Shown in pieces: positions 23,746-32,335 of a DNA stretch of 64,000 nt. Positions within the stretch are counted from its first letter, which is position 1. Each line of letters begins with the position of its first letter. The position numbers and the translations under genes were made by a program. The DNA is from Agromyces intestinalis (GTDB lineage: Bacteria > Actinomycetota > Actinomycetes > Actinomycetales > Microbacteriaceae). The stretch is taken from positions 3,038,001 through 3,102,000 of the forward strand of contig NZ_CP043505.1 in the NCBI RefSeq assembly GCF_008365295.1. The letters are read 5' to 3'. A model generated the notes under the pieces. It ran no database searches, was not told the origin of the DNA, and was given only the letters and a program-made list of their open reading frames with translations.

Positions 23746-25188
23746 ATGACCGATCAGAACCTCGCGATCATCGTCCTGGCCGCCGGTCAGGGCACCCGCA
23801 TGAAGTCCGCACTGCCGAAGGTCCTGCACCCGCTCGCGGGCGCTCCGATCGTGGCGCACGTGCTCGCGACCGCGCGCGCCCTCGACGCCGCCGAGGTGCT
23901 CGCGGTCGTGCGGCACGAGCGCGACCTCGTCGCCGAGGCGATCGAGGCCGAGTTCCCCGGCACGTCGATCGTCGACCAGGACGAGGTGCCCGGCACCGGC
24001 CGCGCGGTCGAGCTCGCGTTCGAGGCACTGCCCGAGGGCTTCGACGGCGAGGTGCTGGTGCTGAACGGCGACGTGCCGCTGCTGAACGCCGACACCCTCG
24101 CCGCGTTCGTGCAGCAGCATCGCGCGGCAGGCGTCGCGGCATCCGTCCTCTCCGCCCGGTTCGCCGACCCGACCGGCTACGGGCGTATCGTGCGCGATGC
24201 ATCCGGCGCCTTCGACCGCATCGTCGAGCAGAAAGACGCGTCCGATGCCGAGCGCGCGATCGACGAGATCAACGCGGGCGTGTACGCGTTCGGAGCGGGC
24301 GCGCTGCGCGACCAGCTCGCGAACCTCACCACCGAGAACGCGCAGGGCGAGAAGTACCTGACCGACCTGATCGGGCTGCTGCGGTCGGCCGGCAGCGAGG
24401 TCGAGGCGGTGCCGGTCTCGGAGCCGTGGCTCGTCGCCGGCATCAACGACCGGGCGCAGCTCGCCGAGACCGCCGCCCGTCTGAACGCGCTCATCGTGCG
24501 CGGCTGGCAGCTCGCGGGCGTCACGATCGAAGACCCTGCGACCACCTGGATCGACCTCGCGGTGCGCATCGAGCCCGACGCGACCATCCGGCCCGGCACG
24601 CAGCTGAAGGGCGCGACGCTCGTGCAGGCCGGCGCGATCGTCGGCCCAGACACGACGCTCGTCGACTGCGAGATCGGCCCGCGCGCCGAGGTCAAGCGCA
24701 CGGATGCCACGCTCGCGGTCGTCGGCGAGGCGGCATCCGTCGGACCCTTCGCCTACCTGCGGCCCGGCACCGTGCTCGGCGCCGACGGCAAGATCGGCAC
24801 CTTCGTCGAGACGAAGAACGCGACGATCGGGCACGGCAGCAAGGTGCCCCACCTCAGCTACATCGGCGACACCGAGATCGGCGTCGAATCGAACGTCGGT
24901 GCCGGCTCGATCACCGCGAACTACGACGGCGTGAACAAGCACCGCACCGAGATCGGCTCGCACGTGCGCACGGGGTCGCACGGTGTCTTCGTCGCGCCCG
25001 TTAGGATTGGTGACGGCGCGTACACGGGGGCGGGCACGGTCGTCCGAAAGGATGTCCCTGCCGGATCTCTCGCGGTGAACGTCGCGCCGCAGCGCAACAT
25101 CGAAGGGTGGGTCCTCGCCCACCGGGCCGGCACTGCTGCCGCGGAGGCCGCGGCGCAGGCCGGGCAGGGCGAGAACGGCACCGACTGA
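23746..25188 (+). CDS. glmU: Bifunctional UDP-N-acetylglucosamine pyrophosphorylase / glucosamine-1-phosphate acetyltransferase
   Basis: The 480-residue cytoplasmic enzyme makes UDP-GlcNAc for peptidoglycan. The N-terminal uridyltransferase domain (about 1-230) shows LAAGQGTRMKSALPK and LNGDVPLLN. The C-terminal left-handed beta-helix (about 255-450) has hexapeptide repeats and GKIGTFVETKNATIGHGSKVP-like acetyltransferase motifs with the catalytic His. Homology requires the ATG at 23746, which lies one base after tRNA-Gln. No independent ribosome site fits, so it is probably translated from a processed, almost leaderless message. prs follows. Confidence 0.96.
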   Translation: MTDQNLAIIVLAAGQGTRMKSALPKVLHPLAGAPIVAHVLATARALDAAEVLAVVRHERDLVAEAIEAEFPGTSIVDQDEVPGTGRAVELAFEALPEGFDGEVLVLNGDVPLLNADTLAAFVQQHRAAGVAASVLSARFADPTGYGRIVRDASGAFDRIVEQKDASDAERAIDEINAGVYAFGAGALRDQLANLTTENAQGEKYLTDLIGLLRSAGSEVEAVPVSEPWLVAGINDRAQLAETAARLNALIVRGWQLAGVTIEDPATTWIDLAVRIEPDATIRPGTQLKGATLVQAGAIVGPDTTLVDCEIGPRAEVKRTDATLAVVGEAASVGPFAYLRPGTVLGADGKIGTFVETKNATIGHGSKVPHLSYIGDTEIGVESNVGAGSITANYDGVNKHRTEIGSHVRTGSHGVFVAPVRIGDGAYTGAGTVVRKDVPAGSLAVNVAPQRNIEGWVLAHRAGTAAAEAAAQAGQGENGTD

Positions 25189-25220
25189 GCCCGGCCGGGG
25201 CCGGCGGAAGGACAGCACAC

Positions 25221-26198
25221 ATGTCGGGAATCGAGACCGCCGGATCCAAACGACTGGTGCTGGTCTCGGGCCGTGCGCATCCCGCGCTCGCCGAGTCGAT
25301 CGCCGAAGAACTCGGCAGCGAGCTCGTACCCACCGATGCGCGCACGTTCGCGAACGGCGAGATCTATGCGCGCTACGACGAGAGCGTGCGCGGTGCCGAC
25401 GCGTTCGTGATCCAGTCGCACACGTCTCCGATCAACGAGTGGCTCATGGAGCAGCTCATCATGGTCGACGCGCTGAAGCGGGCCTCCGCGAAGCGCATCA
25501 CCGTGGTCGCGCCGTTCTACCCCTATGCCCGGCAAGACAAGAAGGGCCGCGGTCGCGAGCCGATCTCGGCCCGGCTCGTGGCCGACCTGTTCAAGGCCGC
25601 CGGGGCCGACCGCATCATGAGCGTCGACCTGCACGCGGCGCAGATCCAGGGCTTCTTCGACGGCCCGGTCGACCACCTGTTCGCGATGCCGGTGCTGCTC
25701 AACGAGTTCAAAGAGACGCTCGACCCGTCGACGCTCACCGTCGTCTCGCCCGACATGGGCCGGGTGCGCGTCGCCGACATCTGGAGCGACAAGCTCGGTG
25801 CGCCACTGGCGATCATCCACAAGCGCCGCGACCCGCTGGTGCCGAACCAGGTCTCGGTGCACGAGATCGTCGGCACGGTCGAAGGCCGGGTGTGCCTGCT
25901 CGTGGACGACCTCATCGACACCGGCCGCACCATCGTGAAGGCGGCCGAGGCGCTGAAGGCGAACGGCGCCACGGGCGTCGTGGTCGCCGCGACGCACGCG
26001 GTGTTCTCGCCGCCGGCGGTCGAGATCCTGCAGTCCGACGTGATCGACCGCGTCGTCGTCACCGACACCCTGCCGGTCCCCGAGGACAAGCGCTGGGACC
26101 GTCTGACGGTGCTCCCGATCGCGCCGCTGCTGGCGCGCGCGATCAAGGAGATCTTCGAAGACGGCTCGGTGACGAGCATGTTCGACGGCGCCGCGTAG
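25221..26198 (+). CDS. prs: Ribose-phosphate pyrophosphokinase
   Basis: The 325-residue enzyme makes PRPP from ribose 5-phosphate and ATP for nucleotide, His and Trp synthesis. It shows the class I features RTFANGEIYARYDESVRG, PFYPYARQDKKGRGREPISARLVADL with the ATP-binding flexible loop, and the PRPP loop VDDLIDTGRTI (about residues 229-239). ATG at 25221 has GGAAGGACA ten bases upstream. It follows glmU by 32 bp, the usual actinobacterial order. Its TAG stop forms the start of the -10 box for the next gene. Confidence 0.96.
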   Translation: MSGIETAGSKRLVLVSGRAHPALAESIAEELGSELVPTDARTFANGEIYARYDESVRGADAFVIQSHTSPINEWLMEQLIMVDALKRASAKRITVVAPFYPYARQDKKGRGREPISARLVADLFKAAGADRIMSVDLHAAQIQGFFDGPVDHLFAMPVLLNEFKETLDPSTLTVVSPDMGRVRVADIWSDKLGAPLAIIHKRRDPLVPNQVSVHEIVGTVEGRVCLLVDDLIDTGRTIVKAAEALKANGATGVVVAATHAVFSPPAVEILQSDVIDRVVVTDTLPVPEDKRWDRLTVLPIAPLLARAIKEIFEDGSVTSMFDGAA

Positions 26199-26201
26199 GA
26201 T
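26196..26201 (+). promoter_or_regulatory. -10 box of a leaderless promoter, overlapping the prs stop
   Basis: TAGGAT begins with the prs stop codon and is followed by six bases and the GTG start at 26208. Confidence 0.5.
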
Positions 26202-26207
26202 GCATCG

Positions 26208-27911
26208 GTGAGCACCACCTCGACCCCGCGTCCCTGGCTCGATAGCTACGCCGAGGGGGTGCCCGACGACATCGACGCCTCCGAGGGGTCCCTCTACGAC
26301 CTCATCCGCGAGTCGGTCGCGCAGTACCCCGACCGACCCGCACTCGAGTTCTTCGGCCGCGAGACGACCTACGCCGACCTCGGCGCGCAGATCGAACGGG
26401 CCGCCGAGGGGCTGCGGCTGCTCGGCGTGCAGAAGGGCGACCCGGTGGCGATCGTGCTGCCGAACTGCCCGCAGCACATCGTCGCGTTCTACGCGGTGCT
26501 GCGGCTCGGCGCGATCGTCGTCGAGCACAACCCGCTGTACACGCCGCGCGAGCTGCGCCACCAGTTCGAAGACCACGGCGCGCGCGTGGCGATCGCGTGG
26601 GACAAGACGGTCGAGACCATCCAGGGCTTCCCGGCGGATGTCGCGGTGCCGACGGTCGTCTCGGTCGACGTGACCCGGGCGATGCCGTTCGCGACCCGCG
26701 CGGCGCTGCGGCTGCCGATCGCGAAGGCGCGCGAGTCGCGCGACGCCCTCACGACGAAGGTGCGCGGCACGGTGCGCTGGGAGCAGCTGGTCGAGGCCGA
26801 CCCCATCGACCCGCACATCTTCACGCCCGGCGTCGACGATGTCGCCCTCATCCAGTACACGAGCGGCACGACGGGCAACCCGAAGGGGGCGACCCTCACG
26901 CACGGCAACCTGCTCGCGAACGCGGCGCAGGCGCGGGCCTGGGTGCCGCAGGTGCCGCGCGGCACCGCGGTCGTCTACGCGGTGCTGCCGATGTTCCACG
27001 CGTACGGGCTCACCCTCTGTCTGACGTTCGCGATGAGCATGGGTGCGCGGCTGGTGCTGTTCCCGAAGCCCGACCCCGACCTCATCCTGAAGGTCGTGAA
27101 GAAGCGCCCGGCGACGTTCCTGCCGGCGGTGCCGCCGATCTACAAGCGGCTCACGCAGGCCGCCGACGCGCAGGGCGTGTCGCTCGCGGGCATCCAGATC
27201 GCGATCTCGGGTGCGATGGCGCTGTCGACCGACGTGGTCGAGCCCTGGGAGGAGCGCACCGGCGGATACCTCGTCGAGGGCTACGGTCTCAGCGAGTGCT
27301 CGCCCGTGCTGATGGCCAACCCGGTGGCCGACAACCGCCGGGCGGGCACGGTCGGCCTGCCGCTGCCGTCGACCGAGTGCCGAGTGGTCGACCCCGACCA
27401 CCCGATGACGGATGTCGCGCCCGGCGCCGAGGGCGAGCTCATCGTGCGCGGTCCGCAGGTGTTCCAGGGCTACTGGAAGAAGCCCGAGGAGACCGAGGCG
27501 GTGTTCGTCGACGACCCCGACGGCGGTTCGCCGTGGTTCCGCACGGGTGACATCGTCGCGATCGACGACGCCGGGTTCGTGCGCATCGTCGACCGCATCA
27601 AGGAGCTCATCATCACCGGCGGCTTCAACGTCGCGCCGACCGAGGTCGAGGACGCGATCCTGCACCACCCCGACGTCGAGGACGCGGCGGTGGTCGGCGT
27701 GCCCGACGAGCACTCGGGCGAGCAGGTGGTCGCGGTCGTCGTGCTGCGCGAGGGGGCCGCGTTCGACCCCGAGGCGATCCGTGCGTTCGCGCGCAACGGG
27801 CTCACGCCCTACAAGGTGCCCAAGCGCGTCGTGCAGGTCGCCGAGCTGCCGAAGTCGCAGATCGGCAAGGTGCTGCGCCGCCAGGTGCGCAACGGGCTCC
27901 TGAACGGCTGA
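26208..27911 (+). CDS. Long-chain fatty-acid-CoA ligase (AMP-forming)
   Basis: The 567-residue adenylate-forming enzyme activates a carboxylic acid, probably a long-chain fatty acid, to its CoA thioester. The AMP-binding motif reads IQYTSGTTGNPKGATLTHGN (about residues 213-232); YGLSECSPV, WFRTGDIV and the hinge-to-C-domain stretch VDRIKELIITGGFNVAPTEVE are present, with the catalytic Lys in PKSQIGKVLRR. GTG at 26208 is the only start consistent with the leaderless -10 box. A small HTH protein gene follows after one base, forming an operon. Confidence 0.92.
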   Translation: MSTTSTPRPWLDSYAEGVPDDIDASEGSLYDLIRESVAQYPDRPALEFFGRETTYADLGAQIERAAEGLRLLGVQKGDPVAIVLPNCPQHIVAFYAVLRLGAIVVEHNPLYTPRELRHQFEDHGARVAIAWDKTVETIQGFPADVAVPTVVSVDVTRAMPFATRAALRLPIAKARESRDALTTKVRGTVRWEQLVEADPIDPHIFTPGVDDVALIQYTSGTTGNPKGATLTHGNLLANAAQARAWVPQVPRGTAVVYAVLPMFHAYGLTLCLTFAMSMGARLVLFPKPDPDLILKVVKKRPATFLPAVPPIYKRLTQAADAQGVSLAGIQIAISGAMALSTDVVEPWEERTGGYLVEGYGLSECSPVLMANPVADNRRAGTVGLPLPSTECRVVDPDHPMTDVAPGAEGELIVRGPQVFQGYWKKPEETEAVFVDDPDGGSPWFRTGDIVAIDDAGFVRIVDRIKELIITGGFNVAPTEVEDAILHHPDVEDAAVVGVPDEHSGEQVVAVVVLREGAAFDPEAIRAFARNGLTPYKVPKRVVQVAELPKSQIGKVLRRQVRNGLLNG

Positions 27912-27912
27912 G

Positions 27913-28404
27913 ATGGGGTTCCTGTCGGAGGGAACGGCCGCGGCGCTCGCGCGCCTCGTCGCGCTCGACGACGCGGATGCTCCGCCGCTCGAGCGGCTCC
28001 GAGGCATCCGCTCGCTCGTGGCCGCCCTCGAAGCCGACCCGGCCGCGCTCGCCGCGGTGCGCGAGGCGCTCGCGTCGGGTGCGACCTGGGAGGACGTCGC
28101 GGATGCTGCGGGCCTCAGCCCGTCCGCGGCGAAGTACCGCTGGGCGGGCGATGACGACGCCATCGCCGACCGGCAGGAGGCGAGCCGGCGGCGCAAGCGC
28201 CACCGGCCGTCGTCGAAACCCGCCGACCTGCCGGGGCTCTCGGTCGCGGAGGCGGCGAAGCAGCTGGGTGTGACCCCACAGGCGATCTACCAGCGGGTAT
28301 CGCGCGGCCAGCTCGAGGCGCGCACCGTCGAACTGCCCGACGGGCGCAGCTACAAGCGGGTGTTCCCGGCGCCCGATGAGGATACGACGCGCCCCGAGGG
28401 TTAG
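27913..28404 (+). CDS. Hypothetical protein with two helix-turn-helix-like segments
   Basis: The 163-residue protein has two HTH-like stretches. One lies near residues 58-75 (TWEDVADAAGLSPSAAKYRW). The second lies near residues 112-140 (SVAEAAKQLGVTPQAIYQRV), followed by a beta-wing-like LPDGRSYKRVF, and resembles excisionase or MerR-type domains. A basic linker, RRRKRHRPSSK, joins them. DNA binding is likely, but no target is known. It starts one base after the acyl-CoA ligase stop. Its stop overlaps the convergent small membrane protein gene by 4 bp. Confidence 0.7.
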   Translation: MGFLSEGTAAALARLVALDDADAPPLERLRGIRSLVAALEADPAALAAVREALASGATWEDVADAAGLSPSAAKYRWAGDDDAIADRQEASRRRKRHRPSSKPADLPGLSVAEAAKQLGVTPQAIYQRVSRGQLEARTVELPDGRSYKRVFPAPDEDTTRPEG

Positions 28405-28778
28405 ATATCGCGCCCCGGCCCGTCGATGAATCGCGGCGGCCCGGGGATCACGCCGAGGTTCGCGACGAGCCGGCTGTCGTGGGGCGACTCGGCGTAGCAG
28501 AGCCATCCCGGTCCGCCGGGGCCGAAGAGATCGAACGCGACGTGCGCACCGGTCGAGCCGGCGTCGAACGCCCGCGCGACGGCGACGCACGAGCGTGCTG
28601 CGGCGTTGTACGCCACGCCGTACAGCGACAGCACGATCGGCAGCACCATCGCCGCGAGCGCGACGAATACGACGCCGCGCAGCATCCGTCGCCGTCGGTC
28701 GCCGCGCGCCGGCCACTCGTCGTCGTCGGCGGCCGCGAGCTCGGGATGCCAGTCGTCAGCCGTCGAGTCGTTGCTCAT
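28401..28778 (-). CDS. Hypothetical single-pass membrane protein
   Basis: The 125-residue protein has an acidic N-terminus, a basic stop-transfer stretch RRRRM and one helix at about residues 33-58. A short outer part with two cysteines (ARSCVAVA and PGWLCYAE) could form a disulphide. No family is recognised. The ATG at 28776-28778 lies inside a large inverted repeat, and a TACGAT -10 box lies nine bases upstream inside the same repeat. It follows gnd on the same strand. Confidence 0.65.
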   Translation of the reverse strand: MSNDSTADDWHPELAAADDDEWPARGDRRRRMLRGVVFVALAAMVLPIVLSLYGVAYNAAARSCVAVARAFDAGSTGAHVAFDLFGPGGPGWLCYAESPHDSRLVANLGVIPGPPRFIDGPGRDI

Positions 28779-28814
28779 GGGAGCACCATCGTAGCCCGCG
28801 ATGGCGCTCCCATG
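28776..28814 (-). terminator. 15-bp inverted repeat: gnd terminator overlapping a start codon and -10 box
   Basis: On the plus strand CATGGGAGC-A-CCATCG, a 7-base loop, then CGATGG-C-GCTCCCATG form a stem of 15 pairs with one A/C mismatch. It lies 48 bp after the gnd stop. Its far arm contains the ATG of the next gene, and the loop side contains that gene's TACGAT box. Confidence 0.65.
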
Positions 28815-28862
28815 GGTGCGTGGTGCGAGCGTTCAGTGCGGCTGGGCGCTCGTCGGGTGCGC

Positions 28863-30329
28863 TCAGTGCCAGCTGGGCTCGGTCTCGATCTCGGTGCGAT
28901 CGCCCGACCAGAGCGTGTGGAACACGCCGTCCTTGTCGATACGACGGTAGGTGTGCGCGCCGAAGAAGTCGCGCTGCCCCTGGATGAGCGCGGCCGGCAG
29001 GCGCTTCGCGCGCAGGCCGTCGTAGTAGGCGAGCGACGATGAGAACGCCGGGGTCGGGATGCCTGCGCCCGCGGCGATCTGCACGACGCGGCGCCAGCTC
29101 TCCTGGGCACCTGCGATCGCGTCGCGGAAGTACGGCGCCACGACCAGCGCGACGAGGCTGGGGTCGTCGGCGTACGCCTCGGCGATGCGGTTGAGGAAGC
29201 GCGCGCGGATGATGCATCCGGCTCGCCAGATCTTCGCGATCTCGCCCTTGTCGATGTTCCAGCCGAACTGCTCGGCGCCCGAGATGATCTCGTCGAAGCC
29301 CTGCGAGTAGGCGATGATCTTCGACGCGTACAGGGCGCGCCGCACGTCCTCGATGAAGGCGTCGGCGTCCTCGGGCGCGACCGTCCACGCCTCGGCCGGG
29401 CCGGGCAGGTCGGCGGATGCCTCGCGCTGTGCGGCCTTCGACGACAGCGAGCGGGCGAACACGGCCTCGGCGATGCCCGAGGTCGGCACGCCCAGGTCGA
29501 GGGCGTTCTGCACCGTCCAGGCGCCGGTGCCCTTCGCGCCCGCGGCGTCGAGGATGACATCGACGAGCGGCTCGCCGGTGGCGGCGTCGACCTGGCGCAG
29601 CACCTCGGCGGTGATCTCGATGAGGTAGCTCTCGAGTTCGCCGGTGTTCCACGCGGCGAAGATGTCGGCGATCTCGGCCGGGCTCTTGCCGGTGCCCTGG
29701 CGGATGAGGTCGTACGCCTCGGCGATGAGCTGCATGTCGGCGTACTCGATGCCGTTGTGCACCATCTTCACGAAGTGGCCGGCGCCGTCGGTGCCGACGT
29801 GGGTCACGCACGGCTCGCCGTCTTCGGGGGCCTTCGCCGCGATCGTGCGCAGGATCGGGCCGAGGGTCTCGTACGACTCGGCGGTGCCGCCGGGCATGAG
29901 CGACGGGCCGTTGAGCGCGCCCTCTTCGCCGCCCGAGACGCCCATGCCGACGAAGTGCAGGCCGTGCGAGCGCACCTCGGCCTCGCGGCGGATGGTGTCG
30001 TGGAAGTTCGCGTTGCCGCCGTCGACGATGATGTCGCCCGGCTCGAAGCGGGCGGTGAGTTCCGAGATGACCGCGTCGGTGCCCTTGCCGGCCTGCACCA
30101 TGATGACCGCCGTACGCGGCTTCTGCAGCGAGGCGACGAACTCGTCGTAGCTCTCGGACGCGATGAAGCCGGCCTCGGGGTGCTCGTCGACCAGGGTGCG
30201 GGTGCGTTCGGGGGAGCGGTTGAACACGGCCACCGTGTTGCCCTCGCGGCTGGCGAGGTTGCGGGCCAGGTTCGAGCCCATGACGGCGAGGCCGACGACC
30301 CCGATGTTGGCGCTTGCGGTTTCAGGCAC
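28863..30329 (-). CDS. gnd: 6-phosphogluconate dehydrogenase (decarboxylating)
   Basis: The 488-residue enzyme converts 6-phosphogluconate to ribulose 5-phosphate with NADP in the oxidative pentose phosphate pathway. It shows the Rossmann motif GLAVMGSNLARNLA, DGGNANFHDTIRRE, the catalytic Lys region GHFVKMVHNGIEYADMQLIAEAY and a complete all-helical C-domain ending in SWH. GTG at 30327-30329 (VPETASANIG) is preceded by GAGGAG at good distance. The gluconokinase encoded at 60993 would feed the same intermediate, but the two genes are in separate units. Confidence 0.96.
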   Translation of the reverse strand: MPETASANIGVVGLAVMGSNLARNLASREGNTVAVFNRSPERTRTLVDEHPEAGFIASESYDEFVASLQKPRTAVIMVQAGKGTDAVISELTARFEPGDIIVDGGNANFHDTIRREAEVRSHGLHFVGMGVSGGEEGALNGPSLMPGGTAESYETLGPILRTIAAKAPEDGEPCVTHVGTDGAGHFVKMVHNGIEYADMQLIAEAYDLIRQGTGKSPAEIADIFAAWNTGELESYLIEITAEVLRQVDAATGEPLVDVILDAAGAKGTGAWTVQNALDLGVPTSGIAEAVFARSLSSKAAQREASADLPGPAEAWTVAPEDADAFIEDVRRALYASKIIAYSQGFDEIISGAEQFGWNIDKGEIAKIWRAGCIIRARFLNRIAEAYADDPSLVALVVAPYFRDAIAGAQESWRRVVQIAAGAGIPTPAFSSSLAYYDGLRAKRLPAALIQGQRDFFGAHTYRRIDKDGVFHTLWSGDRTEIETEPSWH

Positions 30330-30435
30330 GGAGAACTCCTCGGGAGAAATGCGGGATGAGTCCAGCGTAGTCGGGCGGTGTGTTGCGTTGCGCGGCGTTG
30401 CGCGGAGCGACCGAGAATGTGAGTTTCCGAACCAG

Positions 30436-30441
30436 TAGACT
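30436..30441 (+). promoter_or_regulatory. -10 box of a leaderless promoter
   Basis: TAGACT lies seven bases before the GTG at 30449. Two tandem GTTGCGCGG units lie upstream at 30388-30407, in place of a clear -35 box. Confidence 0.5.
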
Positions 30442-30448
30442 GGCAAAT

Positions 30449-30802
30449 GTGTCAACGACGACCTCTCCTGCCATCCGTTCCCGCGAGTTTTTCCTGTGGG
30501 CCCTCGGCGTTGCGGGCGCCGGCATCGCGCTCGCCCTGATCGTGCGACTCGTGCCGAGCGATGCGGTGCATCGGGCCGGGGTGATGTTCATCCCCTTGCT
30601 GGTGCCGATCGTCGCCGTGCTCGCCGTGGTTTCGGTGGTGTACGGCGTGATCGCCCTCGTGCGGGCGGGCAGGCGGGCCGGATCCGATCGACTGCCGGTG
30701 ATCGTGTCGACCGTCGGGTCGGTGCTGCTCGTCCTGTTGCTTCCGGTCTTGGTGGCTGCCGCCCAGCTGCTCGTGGTCCTCGTGGGCGGGCTCGTCGGGT
30801 GA
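30449..30802 (+). CDS. Hypothetical small membrane protein
   Basis: The 117-residue protein has three strong hydrophobic helices, at about residues 14-33, 45-70 and 84-115, with a basic loop RAGRRAGSDR between the last two. There is no catalytic motif. GTG at 30449 was chosen because of the TAGACT box seven bases upstream. The in-frame ATG at 30380 would add 23 residues lacking hydrophobic character and would place the -10 box inside the gene. It lies between gnd and the sugar transporter unit and probably belongs to the housekeeping side. Confidence 0.65.
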   Translation: MSTTTSPAIRSREFFLWALGVAGAGIALALIVRLVPSDAVHRAGVMFIPLLVPIVAVLAVVSVVYGVIALVRAGRRAGSDRLPVIVSTVGSVLLVLLLPVLVAAAQLLVVLVGGLVG

Positions 30803-30830
30803 CGCCTGCAGCGCGCGCAATCGCACGTAG

Positions 30831-30868
30831 AATGTTCTATTGACAACATTTTTTGTGAGTGTTTCAAT
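30831..30868 (+). promoter_or_regulatory. Promoter and palindromic operator of sugar unit A
   Basis: The -35 TTGACA (30840-30845) and -10 TTCAAT (30863-30868) are 17 bp apart. An inverted repeat with arms AATGTT (30831-30836) and AACATT (30845-30850) covers the -35. The DeoR protein encoded in the same unit is a candidate binder. Confidence 0.65.
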
Positions 30869-30933
30869 GGTGACCTCGAAGGGGAGCCGGTCCTGCAGCT
30901 CCCCGAAGCCACCTCACCCAGGGAGTTCGCTCA

Positions 30934-32259
30934 ATGAAGATCCGAATCCTCACAGCGGGCGCGGCCGTGTTGGCACTCACGGTCGGTCTCGCCGGATGCG
31001 CCCAGAGCGGCGAGAGTCCTGCGCCGACCGACGCCAGCAAGCCGTACGCGGGCACCACCATCAAGTACTGGGCCACGAACCAGGGCCCCAGCCTCGACGC
31101 GGACGTCGAGATCCTCCAGCCCGAGCTCGACAAGTTCGAGGAGCAGACGGGCATCACGGTCGACCTCGAGGTCATCCCGTGGAGCGACATGACGAACAAC
31201 ACGCTCGCGGCGGCCGTCTCGGGCCAGGGCCCCGACGTCGTCAACATCGGCAACACGAACGCCACCACGCTGAACACGACCGGCGCATTCCTGCCGTTCG
31301 AGGGCGAGGACCTCGACGCCGTCGGCGGCAAGGACAAGTTCCTCGAATCCGCGTGGCAGACGACCGGGCCCGAGGGCGTTGCGCCGACGTCCCTGCCCCT
31401 CTACAGCCAGGTCTACGGCCTCTTCTACAACAAGGCGCTCTTCGAGGCGAAGAACCTCGAGGCGCCCACCACGTGGGAGGAACTCGTCGACGCCGCGAAG
31501 GCGATCACCGACCCCGCCACCGACACCTGGGGCATCGTCGCGCCGGCCGGCACCGTGAACGTGGCCATGCACATCCAGTACATCTTCACGGCCCAGGCGG
31601 GCGGCTCGCCGTTCGACAAGGCCGGTGAGCCCGACTTCGTCACCGACGAGAACATCGCGGGCGTACGCCAGTACCTCGACCTGATGTCCGAAGCCAAGGT
31701 CATGAACCCGTCGAACGCGCAGTTCACCGACGGCACCCAGGCGACCAGCGAGTTCGCGGCGGGCAAAGCGGGCATGTACATGGCGCAGACCGGCAACGTG
31801 GCGGCGCTCCAGGCCAACGGCATGGACCCGTCGCAGTACGGCGTCGTGCCCGTGCCGGCTCCGGCGGGCGGCGACGAGGTCGGCAGCTTCATCGCCGGCA
31901 CGAACATCTCGGTCTTCAAGAACACGAAGCACAAGGAAGCCGCGCTCGAGTTCGTGAAGTTCATGACCAGCCCCGAGGTGTCCGAGACCCTGAACAAGGC
32001 GTACGGCACGCTGCCCCCGCTGAAGGACGTCCCCGCCTCGGCCTATGAGGACTTCCCCGAGCTCATGGACATGTGGAGCCTGATCCTCGCCGACCACGCC
32101 ATTCCGATGTCGCAGGTGCCGACCGTGTCCGCCTACCAGGCGAACGTCGGCGGCGGCGTGGTCGCGCTCTTCGCCGAGGCGGCGACCGGCGCGACGCCCA
32201 CCGACGCGGATATCGAAGCGATGCTGAACGAGGCGCAGCAGAAGATGGCCACCAGCTGA
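30934..32259 (+). CDS. Sugar ABC transporter substrate-binding lipoprotein
   Basis: The 441-residue cluster-1 (CUT1-type, UgpB/MalE-like) binding protein has a lipobox LAGC with Cys22. It also has the typical LPLYSQVYGLFYNKALFE hinge and GKAGMYMAQTGN stretches. It captures a carbohydrate outside the membrane for the two permeases that follow. The ligand cannot be predicted. ATG at 30934 has CAGGGAG at good distance. It is the first gene of unit A. A strong hairpin separates it from the permease genes, so it is probably expressed in excess. No ABC ATPase gene lies nearby; a shared MsiK-like ATPase elsewhere is likely. Confidence 0.9.
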   Translation: MKIRILTAGAAVLALTVGLAGCAQSGESPAPTDASKPYAGTTIKYWATNQGPSLDADVEILQPELDKFEEQTGITVDLEVIPWSDMTNNTLAAAVSGQGPDVVNIGNTNATTLNTTGAFLPFEGEDLDAVGGKDKFLESAWQTTGPEGVAPTSLPLYSQVYGLFYNKALFEAKNLEAPTTWEELVDAAKAITDPATDTWGIVAPAGTVNVAMHIQYIFTAQAGGSPFDKAGEPDFVTDENIAGVRQYLDLMSEAKVMNPSNAQFTDGTQATSEFAAGKAGMYMAQTGNVAALQANGMDPSQYGVVPVPAPAGGDEVGSFIAGTNISVFKNTKHKEAALEFVKFMTSPEVSETLNKAYGTLPPLKDVPASAYEDFPELMDMWSLILADHAIPMSQVPTVSAYQANVGGGVVALFAEAATGATPTDADIEAMLNEAQQKMATS

Positions 32260-32301
32260 CGGGCCGCGCCGGCGGTCGCCGGCGCGACCTCCGACCTCAC
32301 C

Positions 32302-32335
32302 GGCGCCGTCCCGGCCCTCCGGCCGGGACGGCGCC
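32302..32335 (+). terminator. Intercistronic hairpin between binding-protein and permease genes
   Basis: GGCGCCGTCCCGGCC (32302-32316) pairs perfectly over 15 bp with 32321-32335 around a CTCC loop. No T-run follows. It is likely an attenuator or mRNA stabiliser. Confidence 0.65.
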
